DNA from: CAMTUW01 sp947085035
GTDB taxonomy: Bacteria; Actinomycetota; Coriobacteriia; Anaerosomatales; PHET01
Direction of reading: 5' to 3'
Length of the DNA stretch: 64,000 nucleotides
NCBI GenBank assembly: GCA_947085035.1
Contig: CAMTUW010000010.1
Span: 124,001 to 188,000 of the forward strand
The first letter of the stretch is position 1, and each line of letters starts with the position of its first letter. The notes below the pieces were generated by a model, which saw only the letters and a list, made by a program, of their open reading frames with translations, was not told the origin of the DNA and made no database searches. Below, piece after piece: positions 44,287-52,500 of the stretch. The translations under genes were made by a program, and so were the position numbers.

Positions 44287-45988
44287 CGTCGCCCCGCTCT
44301 CGCGCGGTCTCGAAGGTCCCCGGGCCCTTCACCTTGGCGGCGAGCGGCACCTCGCGCACCGCGAGCATCGCGAGGAACGCGAGCGCCATCATGACCGCGC
44401 CGATGAGGAACGTGTCTGCGATGGCGTCGCTCAGCGCGAGCTTGAGATCAGCGACGAACGTCACCATCACCTGCTGCGCCTCGGGCGGTATCTGCGCCGC
44501 TATCCGCGCGATCGCCCCGCTGTTCAGCAACGCTGCCGGATCGGCCGCCATCTCTTGGAGCAGCGGTCCGAACCGGCCCAGCTTCTCGACGTCTCGCGCG
44601 AGCAGGCCCTGGAGGTTTCGCGCGAACGCGGCGTTCATGACGCCCCCCAGCAGCGCAACGCCCACGGTGCCTCCGATCGAGCGGAAGAACATCACCGCCG
44701 CGGTCACCTCGCCGATTCTGGTCTGGTACTGGGACTGCAGCGCGATCGCGAACAGCGGCATCGTCACGCCCATGCCAGCACCGATCAGGACCATGCCGAA
44801 CATGAGCGTCACAGACGTCACGTCCGCGTGAAGGCGCGACAACAGGAGCATCCCGACACTCGCCGCGCCAAGCCCGCCCACGCCGAGCCACTTGTGGCGC
44901 CCGGTGCGTGCGATGATCTGGCCACAGACGATCGAGCCCGTGACCATCGAGACCATCATCGGAATCAGCATCTGGCCCGATGACGCGGCGCTCGCTCCCT
45001 GCACGACCTGCATGAACAGCGGCAGGAACATGATCGACCCGAACATCCCCGCCCCCGACAGGAACAGCACCGCCATGCTCATCGCGAAGGAGCGGTCGCG
45101 AAACAGTCCCACGTCCAGTATCGGCTCGGACGCCCGACTCTCCCTCCAGACGAACACGGCGAGAACCGCCAGTGCGCCGCCCACAAGCGCTCCGATCGTG
45201 GGCGAGAACCATGCGAACTGCGAGCCACCCCAGGTCAGGGCCAACAGGAGCGGCACCAGCCCGGTGACGAGCGCGACGGCGCCCCACCAGTCGACCGAAT
45301 GCCGCTGACCGGACTCAGGCTTGGGCAACCCCGCCCACAACACCGTGATGGCGAGAACCCCGAGAGGGATGTTCACGAAGAATATCCAGCGCCAGGATGC
45401 GACGTCTGTGAGCCAGCCCCCCAGAGTGGGCCCAAGCACCGACGCCAGCCCGAAGACCGCTCCGGTGAAGCCCTGGTACTTGCCGCGTTCGCGGGGCTCG
45501 AAGAGGTCGCCAACGATCGCCATGCCGTTGGCCATCATCATGCCGCCGCCCAGACCCTGGAGCCCACGTGCGACGATGAGCTGGATCATGGGCGTGAGGC
45601 CCAGCGGCGCCAGCACTGCATTGAGCGGGCCGGACCCCGCCGCTCCACACAACACCGATCCTCCCATGAACAGCGCGATCCCGCCCACGTAGAACCACTT
45701 GCGACCGTACAGATCCGAAAGCTTGCCCACAAGCGGGACCGCGATGGTGGAGGTGAGCGAGTAGATCGTGAAGATCCACGCGAGCAGCTCCATGCCGCCC
45801 AGTTCCTTCACGATCTGCGGCATGGCGGGACCGACGATGGTCTGGTCGAGTGCTCCCAACAACAACGCGAGCAACACGCCCGCGAAGACGACGGCCTTGC
45901 GGCGGCGCGGAAGGTCTCTCAGGTGAACTCGCGGTGATGCTGGTGACCCGGGCGGCCGGGTAGAGGCTCGCTCCGTGTGAACACCCAT
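44279..45988 (-). CDS. MFS drug exporter, DHA2 (14-TM) family
   Basis: A 569-residue permease with 14 membrane segments. Family marks are LDQTIVGPAMPQIVKELGG in segment 1, the loop GKLSDLYGRKW, GGMMMANGMAIVGDLFEPRERGKYQG (in blocks) and GPTLGGWLTD in segment 5. It would export drugs or metabolites using the proton gradient. ATG 45988 is taken as start because GGAGG lies nine bases upstream; an in-frame ATG at 46051 would add a polar leader. It overlaps the mutY start, so both are in one unit. Confidence 0.9.
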   Translation of the reverse strand: MGVHTERASTRPPGSPASPRVHLRDLPRRRKAVVFAGVLLALLLGALDQTIVGPAMPQIVKELGGMELLAWIFTIYSLTSTIAVPLVGKLSDLYGRKWFYVGGIALFMGGSVLCGAAGSGPLNAVLAPLGLTPMIQLIVARGLQGLGGGMMMANGMAIVGDLFEPRERGKYQGFTGAVFGLASVLGPTLGGWLTDVASWRWIFFVNIPLGVLAITVLWAGLPKPESGQRHSVDWWGAVALVTGLVPLLLALTWGGSQFAWFSPTIGALVGGALAVLAVFVWRESRASEPILDVGLFRDRSFAMSMAVLFLSGAGMFGSIMFLPLFMQVVQGASAASSGQMLIPMMVSMVTGSIVCGQIIARTGRHKWLGVGGLGAASVGMLLLSRLHADVTSVTLMFGMVLIGAGMGVTMPLFAIALQSQYQTRIGEVTAAVMFFRSIGGTVGVALLGGVMNAAFARNLQGLLARDVEKLGRFGPLLQEMAADPAALLNSGAIARIAAQIPPEAQQVMVTFVADLKLALSDAIADTFLIGAVMMALAFLAMLAVREVPLAAKVKGPGTFETARERGDDG

Positions 45989-46166
45989 CCTTGCCTCCAC
46001 GAAACAGAGCACGACATCCGCTTGCAGATCGGGCCGGAACGACTCGCTCATAGGCTACAGACAATGTGCCTGTGCGCCGATACTTGTTGAAGATTGATCA
46101 TTATGAGGTTACCATCGGGCGAGCCGGAGTGAAACGGGGCGGCTCACGGATCCACACAGGGAGCGC

Positions 46167-46373
46167 ATGATGGGGAAGCTCTTCGACTACTGTTCTCAGA
46201 TCCAGCAGCACATCGACACACACAACCTCGACGTCTTCAAGTCCAGGGGTGAACTGGCTCTGCGCTGCGGCTTCCTGGTGTCGTTGGTCGGTCCTGACGA
46301 GCCGGACGATCCCCAGAAGATCGAGGCACTTCGCCAGGCGGCTCACGACGTGTTCGGGCTGGATCTGCGCTAA
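46167..46373 (+). CDS. Small hypothetical protein, 68 aa
   Basis: A short helical soluble protein with two predicted helices (LFDYCSQIQQHIDTHNL, KSRGELALRCGFLVSLV) and a third at the end (QKIEALRQAAHDVFGL). GGGAGCGC precedes ATG 46167; ATG 46170 is also possible. It resembles small proteins of the FrzE/ActD-like helical type only in length, and no family is assigned. It lies 70 bases before the giant cytochrome gene on the same strand with a weak GCCGG/CCGGC stem between them, so joint transcription is possible. Confidence 0.6.
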   Translation: MMGKLFDYCSQIQQHIDTHNLDVFKSRGELALRCGFLVSLVGPDEPDDPQKIEALRQAAHDVFGLDLR

Positions 46374-46443
46374 GCCGGCTTCTTCTTCAAGCTCCCGGCG
46401 ATAAGAACCGGGCACACGATTGTGTTCATGAGGAGCACCCGTC

Positions 46444-49400
46444 TTGGCAGGAACGAAACAGCCTCAACGATTCGAGCCCTCGGGGGGGTATCGCCCCCTT
46501 CCTTCTGGACCATCCCAGCAGAAAGCCGCGCGTGCGAGAAACCTGAAGGTCGGACTCTGGTCGGTCGGCGCCATCGCGCTCGTCGTGTTCTCTATGACCT
46601 GGAACCCTCCGACTGAACGTACCCACTCGTTCACCAAGGCCAGCGACTACGTCGCATCCAAAGAATCCGGCTGCACGAACTCAGGAGAAGGCTGCCACGA
46701 CAGCGAGTCTTCGTACAGCGACTACAACGTCTATCACCCGAATACGAACTGCACGACCTGCCATGAGTATCAGGGCGTGGGCTGCATCCCCTGCCATTCA
46801 CCCAAGGGCGGCGAGTGCCAGTCCTGTCACGACGGGACCATGCCCGGAGCAGGCGATCAGGTGCGCCTGACGGACCCGTATCCAAAGGGCCACTACCGCG
46901 AGACCACCCATACCGCAACAGGAACCGACATGAAAGCCGTCATGCGTGCCGCCAAGGACGGTGAAGCGCAGGCCAAGTGCACGGAGTGTCACAGTCGGGA
47001 CCTGCGAAAGGCTCACGAGAAGGTACCTCCCGTCGAGGGCAGCGAGTACGGCGAGAGCGTGGGTTGCGGCGAATGCCACAACGACACGCGCTCGTTCGGG
47101 CTTGAGCAGGTGCTCGCCAACTGGGAGGACCGACGCTGCGAGAGCTGCCACCGAGAGGACAGCTCCTCGCCGATGCACAGCGTCGATGTGGCCGCCGCCG
47201 TTGAGTCGACTGGCGGCCCGGGATGTGGAGAGACCGGCGCCGGCTGTCATGACGACTCCGACGTGCACTCGCTTCATGCGAACGCTCCCGAGAACTGCTC
47301 GGGTTCGGCGAAAGATGGCGAACCCGGCTGCCACGACCTCGAGCGAGAAGCGCACCAGCCCGAGATGACCACGTGCGGCGGCGGCGATCAGGTCTGCCAC
47401 CCGAAGTACGAGAACGACCGCTTCACACACGACGAAGACCGCAAGGTCCACTCGGTCAAGGGAACGCTCGCCGCGAACCGCCGATTCGGTGACACCCCTT
47501 GTGGCGCATGTCACGTGATGCTTTCAGACCGCACGAGCCTCGTAACGGAACACGAGCGTCCCGGCAACGCGCTCGCGGGGGCGAAACCGAACACCTGCGA
47601 AGGGTGCCACAACAGCACCGACGCAACGGTCGAAGCGGTCAAGAACGACTGGCCCGCGCGCGACACCGCATCAGCGTGCGAGTCGTGCCATGACGGGGCA
47701 ACCGTGACCGCTCGACACAGCGAGATACAGAGCGCGCACAGGGGGAATCCCATCAGCGAAAACGGCAGACCAGCACCTGACGCGTGCTCAGGCGGCGGCT
47801 GCCACGACACGATCGACCTCCTCACCTTGCACCGAAAGACCGGCTGTACGACCGCCGGATGCCACGACACGACGGGTAACATCCGCGGGACGACCAAGAG
47901 CTGCGGCGGCACCGACACATCCGCTGCGTGCCACGCAAGCGTCCACGATGGCGACGACGCCCTGCACACCGCCGGCATCAGGCAGGCGGCAGCGAGCCTG
48001 ACTGACACTGCGACCGGCATCGTCATCGCCTGCTACCGCTGTCACAGCATGAAGCTCAGAACCGAGCATATACGGCCCGGCTCCTCGATCGCGAGTGGAA
48101 CGAGCACCGTCTGTGCGCGCTGTCACGACGCAAGCAGTGCCGCAGGCATCGTATCGGATGGCTGGAGTACCCGACCCACCGCACAGGGATGCGCCGCCTG
48201 TCACACGACCTCAACGATCAACGCACGTCACACCACCCTCGAATCCAAGCACGTGGGACGTCCACTCACCGACAAGAACGAGCCTTCCGAGAAGGCGTGC
48301 GTCGATGGCGGGTGCCATGCGGTGCTCGACCTGCGTATTCTTCACGTCTCGACCGGCTGCACCACCAAGGGCTGCCACGGCTCCGAAGGAGACATCCGGG
48401 GCGCGAACATCAAGAGTTGCGGCGGAACCGATACGGCGGTGGCGTGCCACGTGAAGGTCCACGACGGCGACGACGCCCTGCACACCGCCGGTCGACTGCA
48501 GGCCGAGGCGACCATGACCGACCCCGCAACCGGCGTCGTCGTCAGATGCACGAGCTGCCACGGCATGAAACTCCGAACCGAGCATGTGCGGCCCAACGCC
48601 TCGATCGCGACCGGTGCGGGCACGGTCTGCGCGAGGTGCCACGACTTCTCGCCGGTGACCCGTGCGGTCGCTCGCGAGGACTGGGAGGCTCGCGACACGG
48701 CCTCGGCCTGTGCGGCCTGCCACGGCGCGCCAGGCGGATCGTCAACCCCTCACAGCAACATCGCGACCGCGCACGTCGCGACCGAACACTCCTTACTGGG
48801 CACGCCGACACCCGGCACGTGCGTGACCGCAGGCTGCCACGGTTCGACCGACGTACGCGTGCTGCATGCGCGCAAGGGATGCACGAACATCGCCTGTCAT
48901 CGCGCTACCGATGACATTCGCGGGATACTCGCCAAGCCCTCCTGCGGTCGCGGCGGATGCCACCCCACCGTGCTTTCGGCGACCACGCACCGACCGGCGC
49001 ACGCGGCGGATCTCGACGGCACGATCGAGGGCGTCACCTACCGGGTGGGCGAGAACATCGGGTGCTTCGGCTGTCACTACCGAGACCTGCAACTCGAGCA
49101 CTCCCGCGCGCTTCAAGCGGGCATGGAGGGCGGCGGAGCGAGTACGTGTCGCATCTGCCACGAGGGCCCGACAGCGTCTGAGAACGGTACCTTCTCTGCG
49201 CTGCCCGCCGTCAAGAATGCGATCGCTGCCGGGGACCGGCGCTGCGTAGCCTGCCACCGGAGCGGCTCTGCCACCGACGGACCGATCGCAGTCGCATCCC
49301 CGCACCGCGGGTTCCCGACAGACGGCTCGTCCCCGCCGGGCCGGGTGTGGGCCGACCCCGCCGATGAGTGGCGTGTCGCGCTTGATTCCGACACGGGCGG

Positions 49401-50244
49401 CGGGCACAACGTGCTGTCGGCCGAAGTGGTGGGCCTGCCCGCCTCGAAGAACAAGAACTTCCCGATGACGAACTTCACTATCGAGGGGACCGCCTACACG
49501 TGGGCGTCCATCCCGAACACCGGCACAACCCGCTGGCTGCGCAACGGCACAATCACGACCACTGAAACCGTGAATGCCGGGGTTCCGACGCGAGAGTTCC
49601 CCGGTGCCATCAGCACCGAGACGATCCGGCCCATCATGATCACCTGCGACGACTGCCACGTGCTGAACGATCCTACCGGGCCGCAGGGCGCATCCGTACC
49701 TATCTCAATCGATCCGGCGTACTCGCAGACCGAGTACGCATCCCCCACTGCCGGCAGGTTCCAGTTCGACCCGTTCAACCTGGACAGCGTCAACCGCGCA
49801 AATGGCGCCAACCCGCCCGGCTACAAGCCGGTGGTCTGCGTGAAATGTCACCTCGTCTACGCCCGTTCGCGCGAAAACACCATCGCGGTGACCGTCGGGG
49901 GACACGGGATGCACAACACCCACCGCAGTCGCTTCCTCATGCCGGCACTCGGGCGCACCGAGGCCTGCATCGACTGCCACGTACGCATTCCTCACGCGTG
50001 GAAACGTCCACGTCTGCTGTTACGCACAGTTGAGGCTGAGGGCATAGAGCCGGACAAGCCGCCGTATGCGGTCGTGGACAACAAGGGTCTCGTTGGCATG
50101 AGGCTTCGGAGCTTCTCGGCGCCGGCTCAGCTCACGCGGGAGAGCTGCGTCACCGGCGGATGCTACGAGGCGCCGGGTCGCTCATCGACGACAACGAACC
50201 ATCCGCTGCCGGCGCAGCTGCCGGGACAGAAATACTGGCCGTGA
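46444..50244 (+). CDS. Giant multiheme c-type cytochrome with up to 34 heme sites
   Basis: A 1266-residue protein with an N-terminal membrane anchor or uncleaved signal at about 37-53 (GLWSVGAIALVVFSMTW) and the rest outside. I count 21 CX2CH sites, 7 CX4CH, 3 CX6CH, 2 CX8CH and 1 CX10CH. Five sites precede and five follow four tandem repeats of about 172 residues (208-384, 385-556, 557-728, 729-901), each with six sites. Free His residues between motifs suit bis-His ligation. The last 240 residues hold a beta-rich part and three hemes; the final CVTGGCY lacks the His. Such proteins carry electrons across the wall. TTG 46444 is used because AGGAG sits eight bases upstream. The HAMP/CX3CH protein follows. 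Confidence 0.9.
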   Translation: MAGTKQPQRFEPSGGYRPLPSGPSQQKAARARNLKVGLWSVGAIALVVFSMTWNPPTERTHSFTKASDYVASKESGCTNSGEGCHDSESSYSDYNVYHPNTNCTTCHEYQGVGCIPCHSPKGGECQSCHDGTMPGAGDQVRLTDPYPKGHYRETTHTATGTDMKAVMRAAKDGEAQAKCTECHSRDLRKAHEKVPPVEGSEYGESVGCGECHNDTRSFGLEQVLANWEDRRCESCHREDSSSPMHSVDVAAAVESTGGPGCGETGAGCHDDSDVHSLHANAPENCSGSAKDGEPGCHDLEREAHQPEMTTCGGGDQVCHPKYENDRFTHDEDRKVHSVKGTLAANRRFGDTPCGACHVMLSDRTSLVTEHERPGNALAGAKPNTCEGCHNSTDATVEAVKNDWPARDTASACESCHDGATVTARHSEIQSAHRGNPISENGRPAPDACSGGGCHDTIDLLTLHRKTGCTTAGCHDTTGNIRGTTKSCGGTDTSAACHASVHDGDDALHTAGIRQAAASLTDTATGIVIACYRCHSMKLRTEHIRPGSSIASGTSTVCARCHDASSAAGIVSDGWSTRPTAQGCAACHTTSTINARHTTLESKHVGRPLTDKNEPSEKACVDGGCHAVLDLRILHVSTGCTTKGCHGSEGDIRGANIKSCGGTDTAVACHVKVHDGDDALHTAGRLQAEATMTDPATGVVVRCTSCHGMKLRTEHVRPNASIATGAGTVCARCHDFSPVTRAVAREDWEARDTASACAACHGAPGGSSTPHSNIATAHVATEHSLLGTPTPGTCVTAGCHGSTDVRVLHARKGCTNIACHRATDDIRGILAKPSCGRGGCHPTVLSATTHRPAHAADLDGTIEGVTYRVGENIGCFGCHYRDLQLEHSRALQAGMEGGGASTCRICHEGPTASENGTFSALPAVKNAIAAGDRRCVACHRSGSATDGPIAVASPHRGFPTDGSSPPGRVWADPADEWRVALDSDTGGGHNVLSAEVVGLPASKNKNFPMTNFTIEGTAYTWASIPNTGTTRWLRNGTITTTETVNAGVPTREFPGAISTETIRPIMITCDDCHVLNDPTGPQGASVPISIDPAYSQTEYASPTAGRFQFDPFNLDSVNRANGANPPGYKPVVCVKCHLVYARSRENTIAVTVGGHGMHNTHRSRFLMPALGRTEACIDCHVRIPHAWKRPRLLLRTVEAEGIEPDKPPYAVVDNKGLVGMRLRSFSAPAQLTRESCVTGGCYEAPGRSSTTTNHPLPAQLPGQKYWP
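47065..49146 (+). repeat. Four tandem ~516-bp repeats inside the giant cytochrome gene
   Basis: Counting from the first Cys codon of each unit, repeats start at 47065, 47596, 48112 and 48628, with periods 531, 516, 516 and 519 bases. The two central units share long blocks such as VHDGDDALHTAGR and MKLRTEHVRP. Each encodes six heme sites in the order CX2CH, CX2CH, CX4CH, CX4CH, CX8CH (or CX4CH), CX2CH; the first unit has CX6, CX10 and CX6 in the middle places. Confidence 0.9.
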
Positions 50245-50345
50245 TCACGCTCATGTAGCACCGGCCATTAGCCGATATGGCGAAGTGAAGAACGAGGGAG
50301 AACGGCAAAGACAACGGGGTCCGAAGGACGAGGGAGAGCGCTACC

Positions 50346-51257
50346 ATGAAGAACTGGTCGATACGCACACGCATCATCATGGGCATCATAACGGTGAACC
50401 TGATCGGCATGTTCACCGTGTGGGTCTACCTGCACGAATCCTACTCGGGGGGGCTTGATGTCACAGAACAGAAATCCGCAACGCTGGGTGTAGCCGCGTG
50501 GAACGCGCTCAGAGGGATCACGGGTAACAACCTGGGTTCGGTCACGGATAGAGTCGGTGCCAAGGCACACGTCGACGCGCTCAAGTCCATCACAGGCGCC
50601 GAGTACGGGTTGCTCCTCGACAAGTCCACCATCGACGAAGCGTCGTACGCCTCGATGGTCGAAAGTGAGAGCGTCCCCAACAACTGGGACGAACGTGACA
50701 CCTATGTACTCATGGCCTCAACAGACGTGGCGGCTGCCGAGGAGATGCAGTTGAACGCAGCGGCCGACACGATTCCCGAGATCGGCAAGATCGTCGGCGT
50801 CGAGAACGGCGCGTGCTCCAGGATGTGCCACGACTCAGTCGAGGGCGAGGGCGACTTCTGGGGTGTACGTTGGAGCAAGGACCACCGGAGCCGTGGCCAC
50901 ATCGTGTTCCCGATCGTGGATGACGCAGGAAGGGCGATCGGTATCATCTACTCGATCGACGACATCAGTGCACAGGCTGATTCGGCGCGCGTGACGATGA
51001 ACAACACGTCGATGGTCATCACATTCGGGCTCATCATAGCTACCGCCCTCGTCGTGCTCATGCTGAACGGACTGGTGTTCAAGCGTCTCGATCGGATGAT
51101 GGGTAGCATGGAAGAGATCTCCATCCGCGTGGCGGGTGGCGACTTCGGAGCACACTTCACCCCCGACGGCACGACCGACGAGATCGGCCGATTCGAGCAG
51201 TTCTTCGCGCGGTTCATGGATCTCGTCACCGGAACGCTGAAATCCCTCACCAAGTAG
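50346..51257 (+). CDS. HAMP-domain membrane protein with a CX3CH motif in its sensor domain
   Basis: A 303-residue protein: membrane segment about 9-30 (IIMGIITVNLIGMFTVWVYL), extracytoplasmic domain about 31-215, second membrane segment about 218-242 (MVITFGLIIATALVVLMLNGLVF) and HAMP domain about 244-298. In the outer domain C157, C161 and H162 form CSRMCH, one residue longer than a normal heme motif, followed by a PAS/Cache-like end (HIVFPIVDDAGRAIGIIYSIDD). There is no kinase, MCP or GGDEF part after HAMP. It starts 102 bases after the 34-heme cytochrome gene; GAGGGAGAGC precedes the ATG. It may sense redox state for that system or pass electrons to it; neither is shown. Confidence 0.75.
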   Translation: MKNWSIRTRIIMGIITVNLIGMFTVWVYLHESYSGGLDVTEQKSATLGVAAWNALRGITGNNLGSVTDRVGAKAHVDALKSITGAEYGLLLDKSTIDEASYASMVESESVPNNWDERDTYVLMASTDVAAAEEMQLNAAADTIPEIGKIVGVENGACSRMCHDSVEGEGDFWGVRWSKDHRSRGHIVFPIVDDAGRAIGIIYSIDDISAQADSARVTMNNTSMVITFGLIIATALVVLMLNGLVFKRLDRMMGSMEEISIRVAGGDFGAHFTPDGTTDEIGRFEQFFARFMDLVTGTLKSLTK

Positions 51258-51281
51258 ACCGACTCGAAAGAGAGCAGCCCT

Positions 51282-51731
51282 GTGACCCCCAATTCAGGCG
51301 ACATGGTGCGTGTCCACTACCGTGGCACCTTGGACGACGGAACCGAGTTCGATTCGAGCTCCGGCCGAGAACCTCTCGAGTTCGAGGTCGGTGCGGGCGA
51401 GGTCATCCCCGGCTTCGACAACGCCGTGAGCGAGCTCGAGGTCGGCCAGTCCACCACCATCACCATCCCAGCCTGTGATGCCTACGGCGAGCGCATGGAC
51501 GACGCGATGCAGGAGTTCCCGCTCGAGGCGTTCGGAGATCGCGTGCCCGAGCTCGGTTGGGCTGTTGAACTGCAGGCCGAAGATGGCTCGAACCTCGCGG
51601 CGATCGTGGTCGAGGTCACTGAGAAGATCGTCGCGCTCGACTTCAACCATCCTCTGGCGGGAGAGCCCCTGACGTTTCAGATCGAGCTCGTCGAGATCGT
51701 TGACGGAGGTTCTTCGCAGATCGTCCCGTAA
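51282..51731 (+). CDS. FKBP-type peptidyl-prolyl isomerase, SlyD-like
   Basis: A 149-residue protein with the SlyD-type fold: VHYRGTLDDGTEFDSS and PLEFEVGAGEVIPGFD form the FKBP part, then the inserted flap (about 70-125, AYGERMDDAMQEFPLEAF and LNFNHP-like DFNHPLAGEPLTF) that acts as chaperone. It speeds proline isomerisation and helps folding in the cytoplasm. The metal-binding His-rich tail of E. coli SlyD is missing. The start is GTG 51282, 24 bases after the HAMP protein stop. Confidence 0.9.
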   Translation: MTPNSGDMVRVHYRGTLDDGTEFDSSSGREPLEFEVGAGEVIPGFDNAVSELEVGQSTTITIPACDAYGERMDDAMQEFPLEAFGDRVPELGWAVELQAEDGSNLAAIVVEVTEKIVALDFNHPLAGEPLTFQIELVEIVDGGSSQIVP

Positions 51732-51755
51732 GGGAGCCATTTACCCCGGGTGACA

Positions 51756-51790
51756 ACAGAGGCCTCCTCCGAAATGGAAGGGGCCTCTGT
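51756..51790 (+). terminator. Rho-independent terminator after the FKBP gene
   Basis: ACAGAGGCC (51756-51764) pairs with GGCCTCTGT (51782-51790), with extra inner pairs, followed by TTTCAT. It sits 25 bases past the FKBP stop and before the opposing tRNA-Leu. Confidence 0.8.
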
Positions 51791-51801
51791 TTCATACGAA
51801 G

Positions 51802-51887
51802 TGGTGCGGGTGAAAGGAGTTGAACCTTCACGGGGTTGCCCCCACATGGACCTGAACCATGCGCGTCTGCCATTCCGCCACACCCGC
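51802..51887 (-). tRNA. tRNA-Leu(CAG)
   Basis: On the minus strand: acceptor GCGGGTG pairing with CACCCGC, anticodon stem CATGG/CCATG with loop TTCAGGT (anticodon CAG), a variable arm of class II length, T-arm GGTTCAACTCC and encoded CCA. Confidence 0.95.
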
Positions 51888-51965
51888 GTAGCGCGAGTAG
51901 AGATACTAGCATCGCAGGTTGGAGCGGGCAAATCCCGATCTTGCCCGGGCCGTTCGACGCGACTG

Positions 51966-52313
51966 CTACTGTTCGGTATTCCGATTCAGTGGGTTCATCT
52001 TCTCGGTTCCGGTGCGCGCGCGATCGAGCAGGTTGTCCCCTTCCAGCACCTGGCTCGACCACAGGTAGACCTGCCAGATGATGATACCGCCCATGACGAT
52101 GATCACGATGAGCGTGAAGTAGCCCTTGATCAGCATCCGGCGCCGCGCCTTCGCGACGTCTGCGACCTCCTTGGCATACCCCTTCGAGCGAGACGCGTGG
52201 CCGGCATCAAGCGGTGTGGCCTCGCCTCCTCCGGCGTAACTGCGAAGCACCTCACGATCGAGGCGCGACCAAGGAGATGGGTTCTCGCTGTAGGTCCGCT
52301 GGTCGTCGTCCAT
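51966..52313 (-). CDS. Small membrane protein, 115 aa
   Basis: The first 60 residues are polar (WSRLDREVLRSYAGGGEATP, KEVADVAKARRRM), one membrane segment lies at about 62-84 (GYFTLIVIIVMGGIIIWQVYLW), and a short polar tail follows. With the basic residues before the segment, the N-terminus should be inside. No family is recognised. ATG 52313 is chosen as start; an in-frame ATG at 52511 would overlap the divergent kinase gene. It lies divergent to the kinase/FHA/PASTA cluster. Confidence 0.65.
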   Translation of the reverse strand: MDDDQRTYSENPSPWSRLDREVLRSYAGGGEATPLDAGHASRSKGYAKEVADVAKARRRMLIKGYFTLIVIIVMGGIIIWQVYLWSSQVLEGDNLLDRARTGTEKMNPLNRNTEQ

Positions 52314-52440
52314 GGAACACCTCGCCCGTATCGACCCTTTCGGCGAATGATACCCCCCGTTGCCCCTTAGCACACGGCGAGCCCTCGCCGCGACCAACAG
52401 CGTCGGGGTCGCGGGCGGACGCGCGGATGCTGGGGTAGCA

Positions 52441-52446
52441 TAGAAT
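52441..52446 (+). promoter_or_regulatory. Possible -10 box before the kinase/FHA cluster
   Basis: TAGAAT, next to a small ATGCT/AGCAT dyad (52427-52440), would place the transcription start near 52453. No good -35 is seen. It fits the choice of GTG 52501 as translation start. Confidence 0.3.
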
Positions 52447-52500
52447 CCGAGCGCAGTGAACAGCCGCCGCACCCGCGACGTGACACGTGCGAGGAGCCCT

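Noticed and set aside
50291..50337. Direct repeat ACGAGGGAGA (two copies) before the HAMP protein gene as an operator
   Set aside because: The second copy is simply the ribosome site, and purine-rich repeats of this kind arise easily around such sites.
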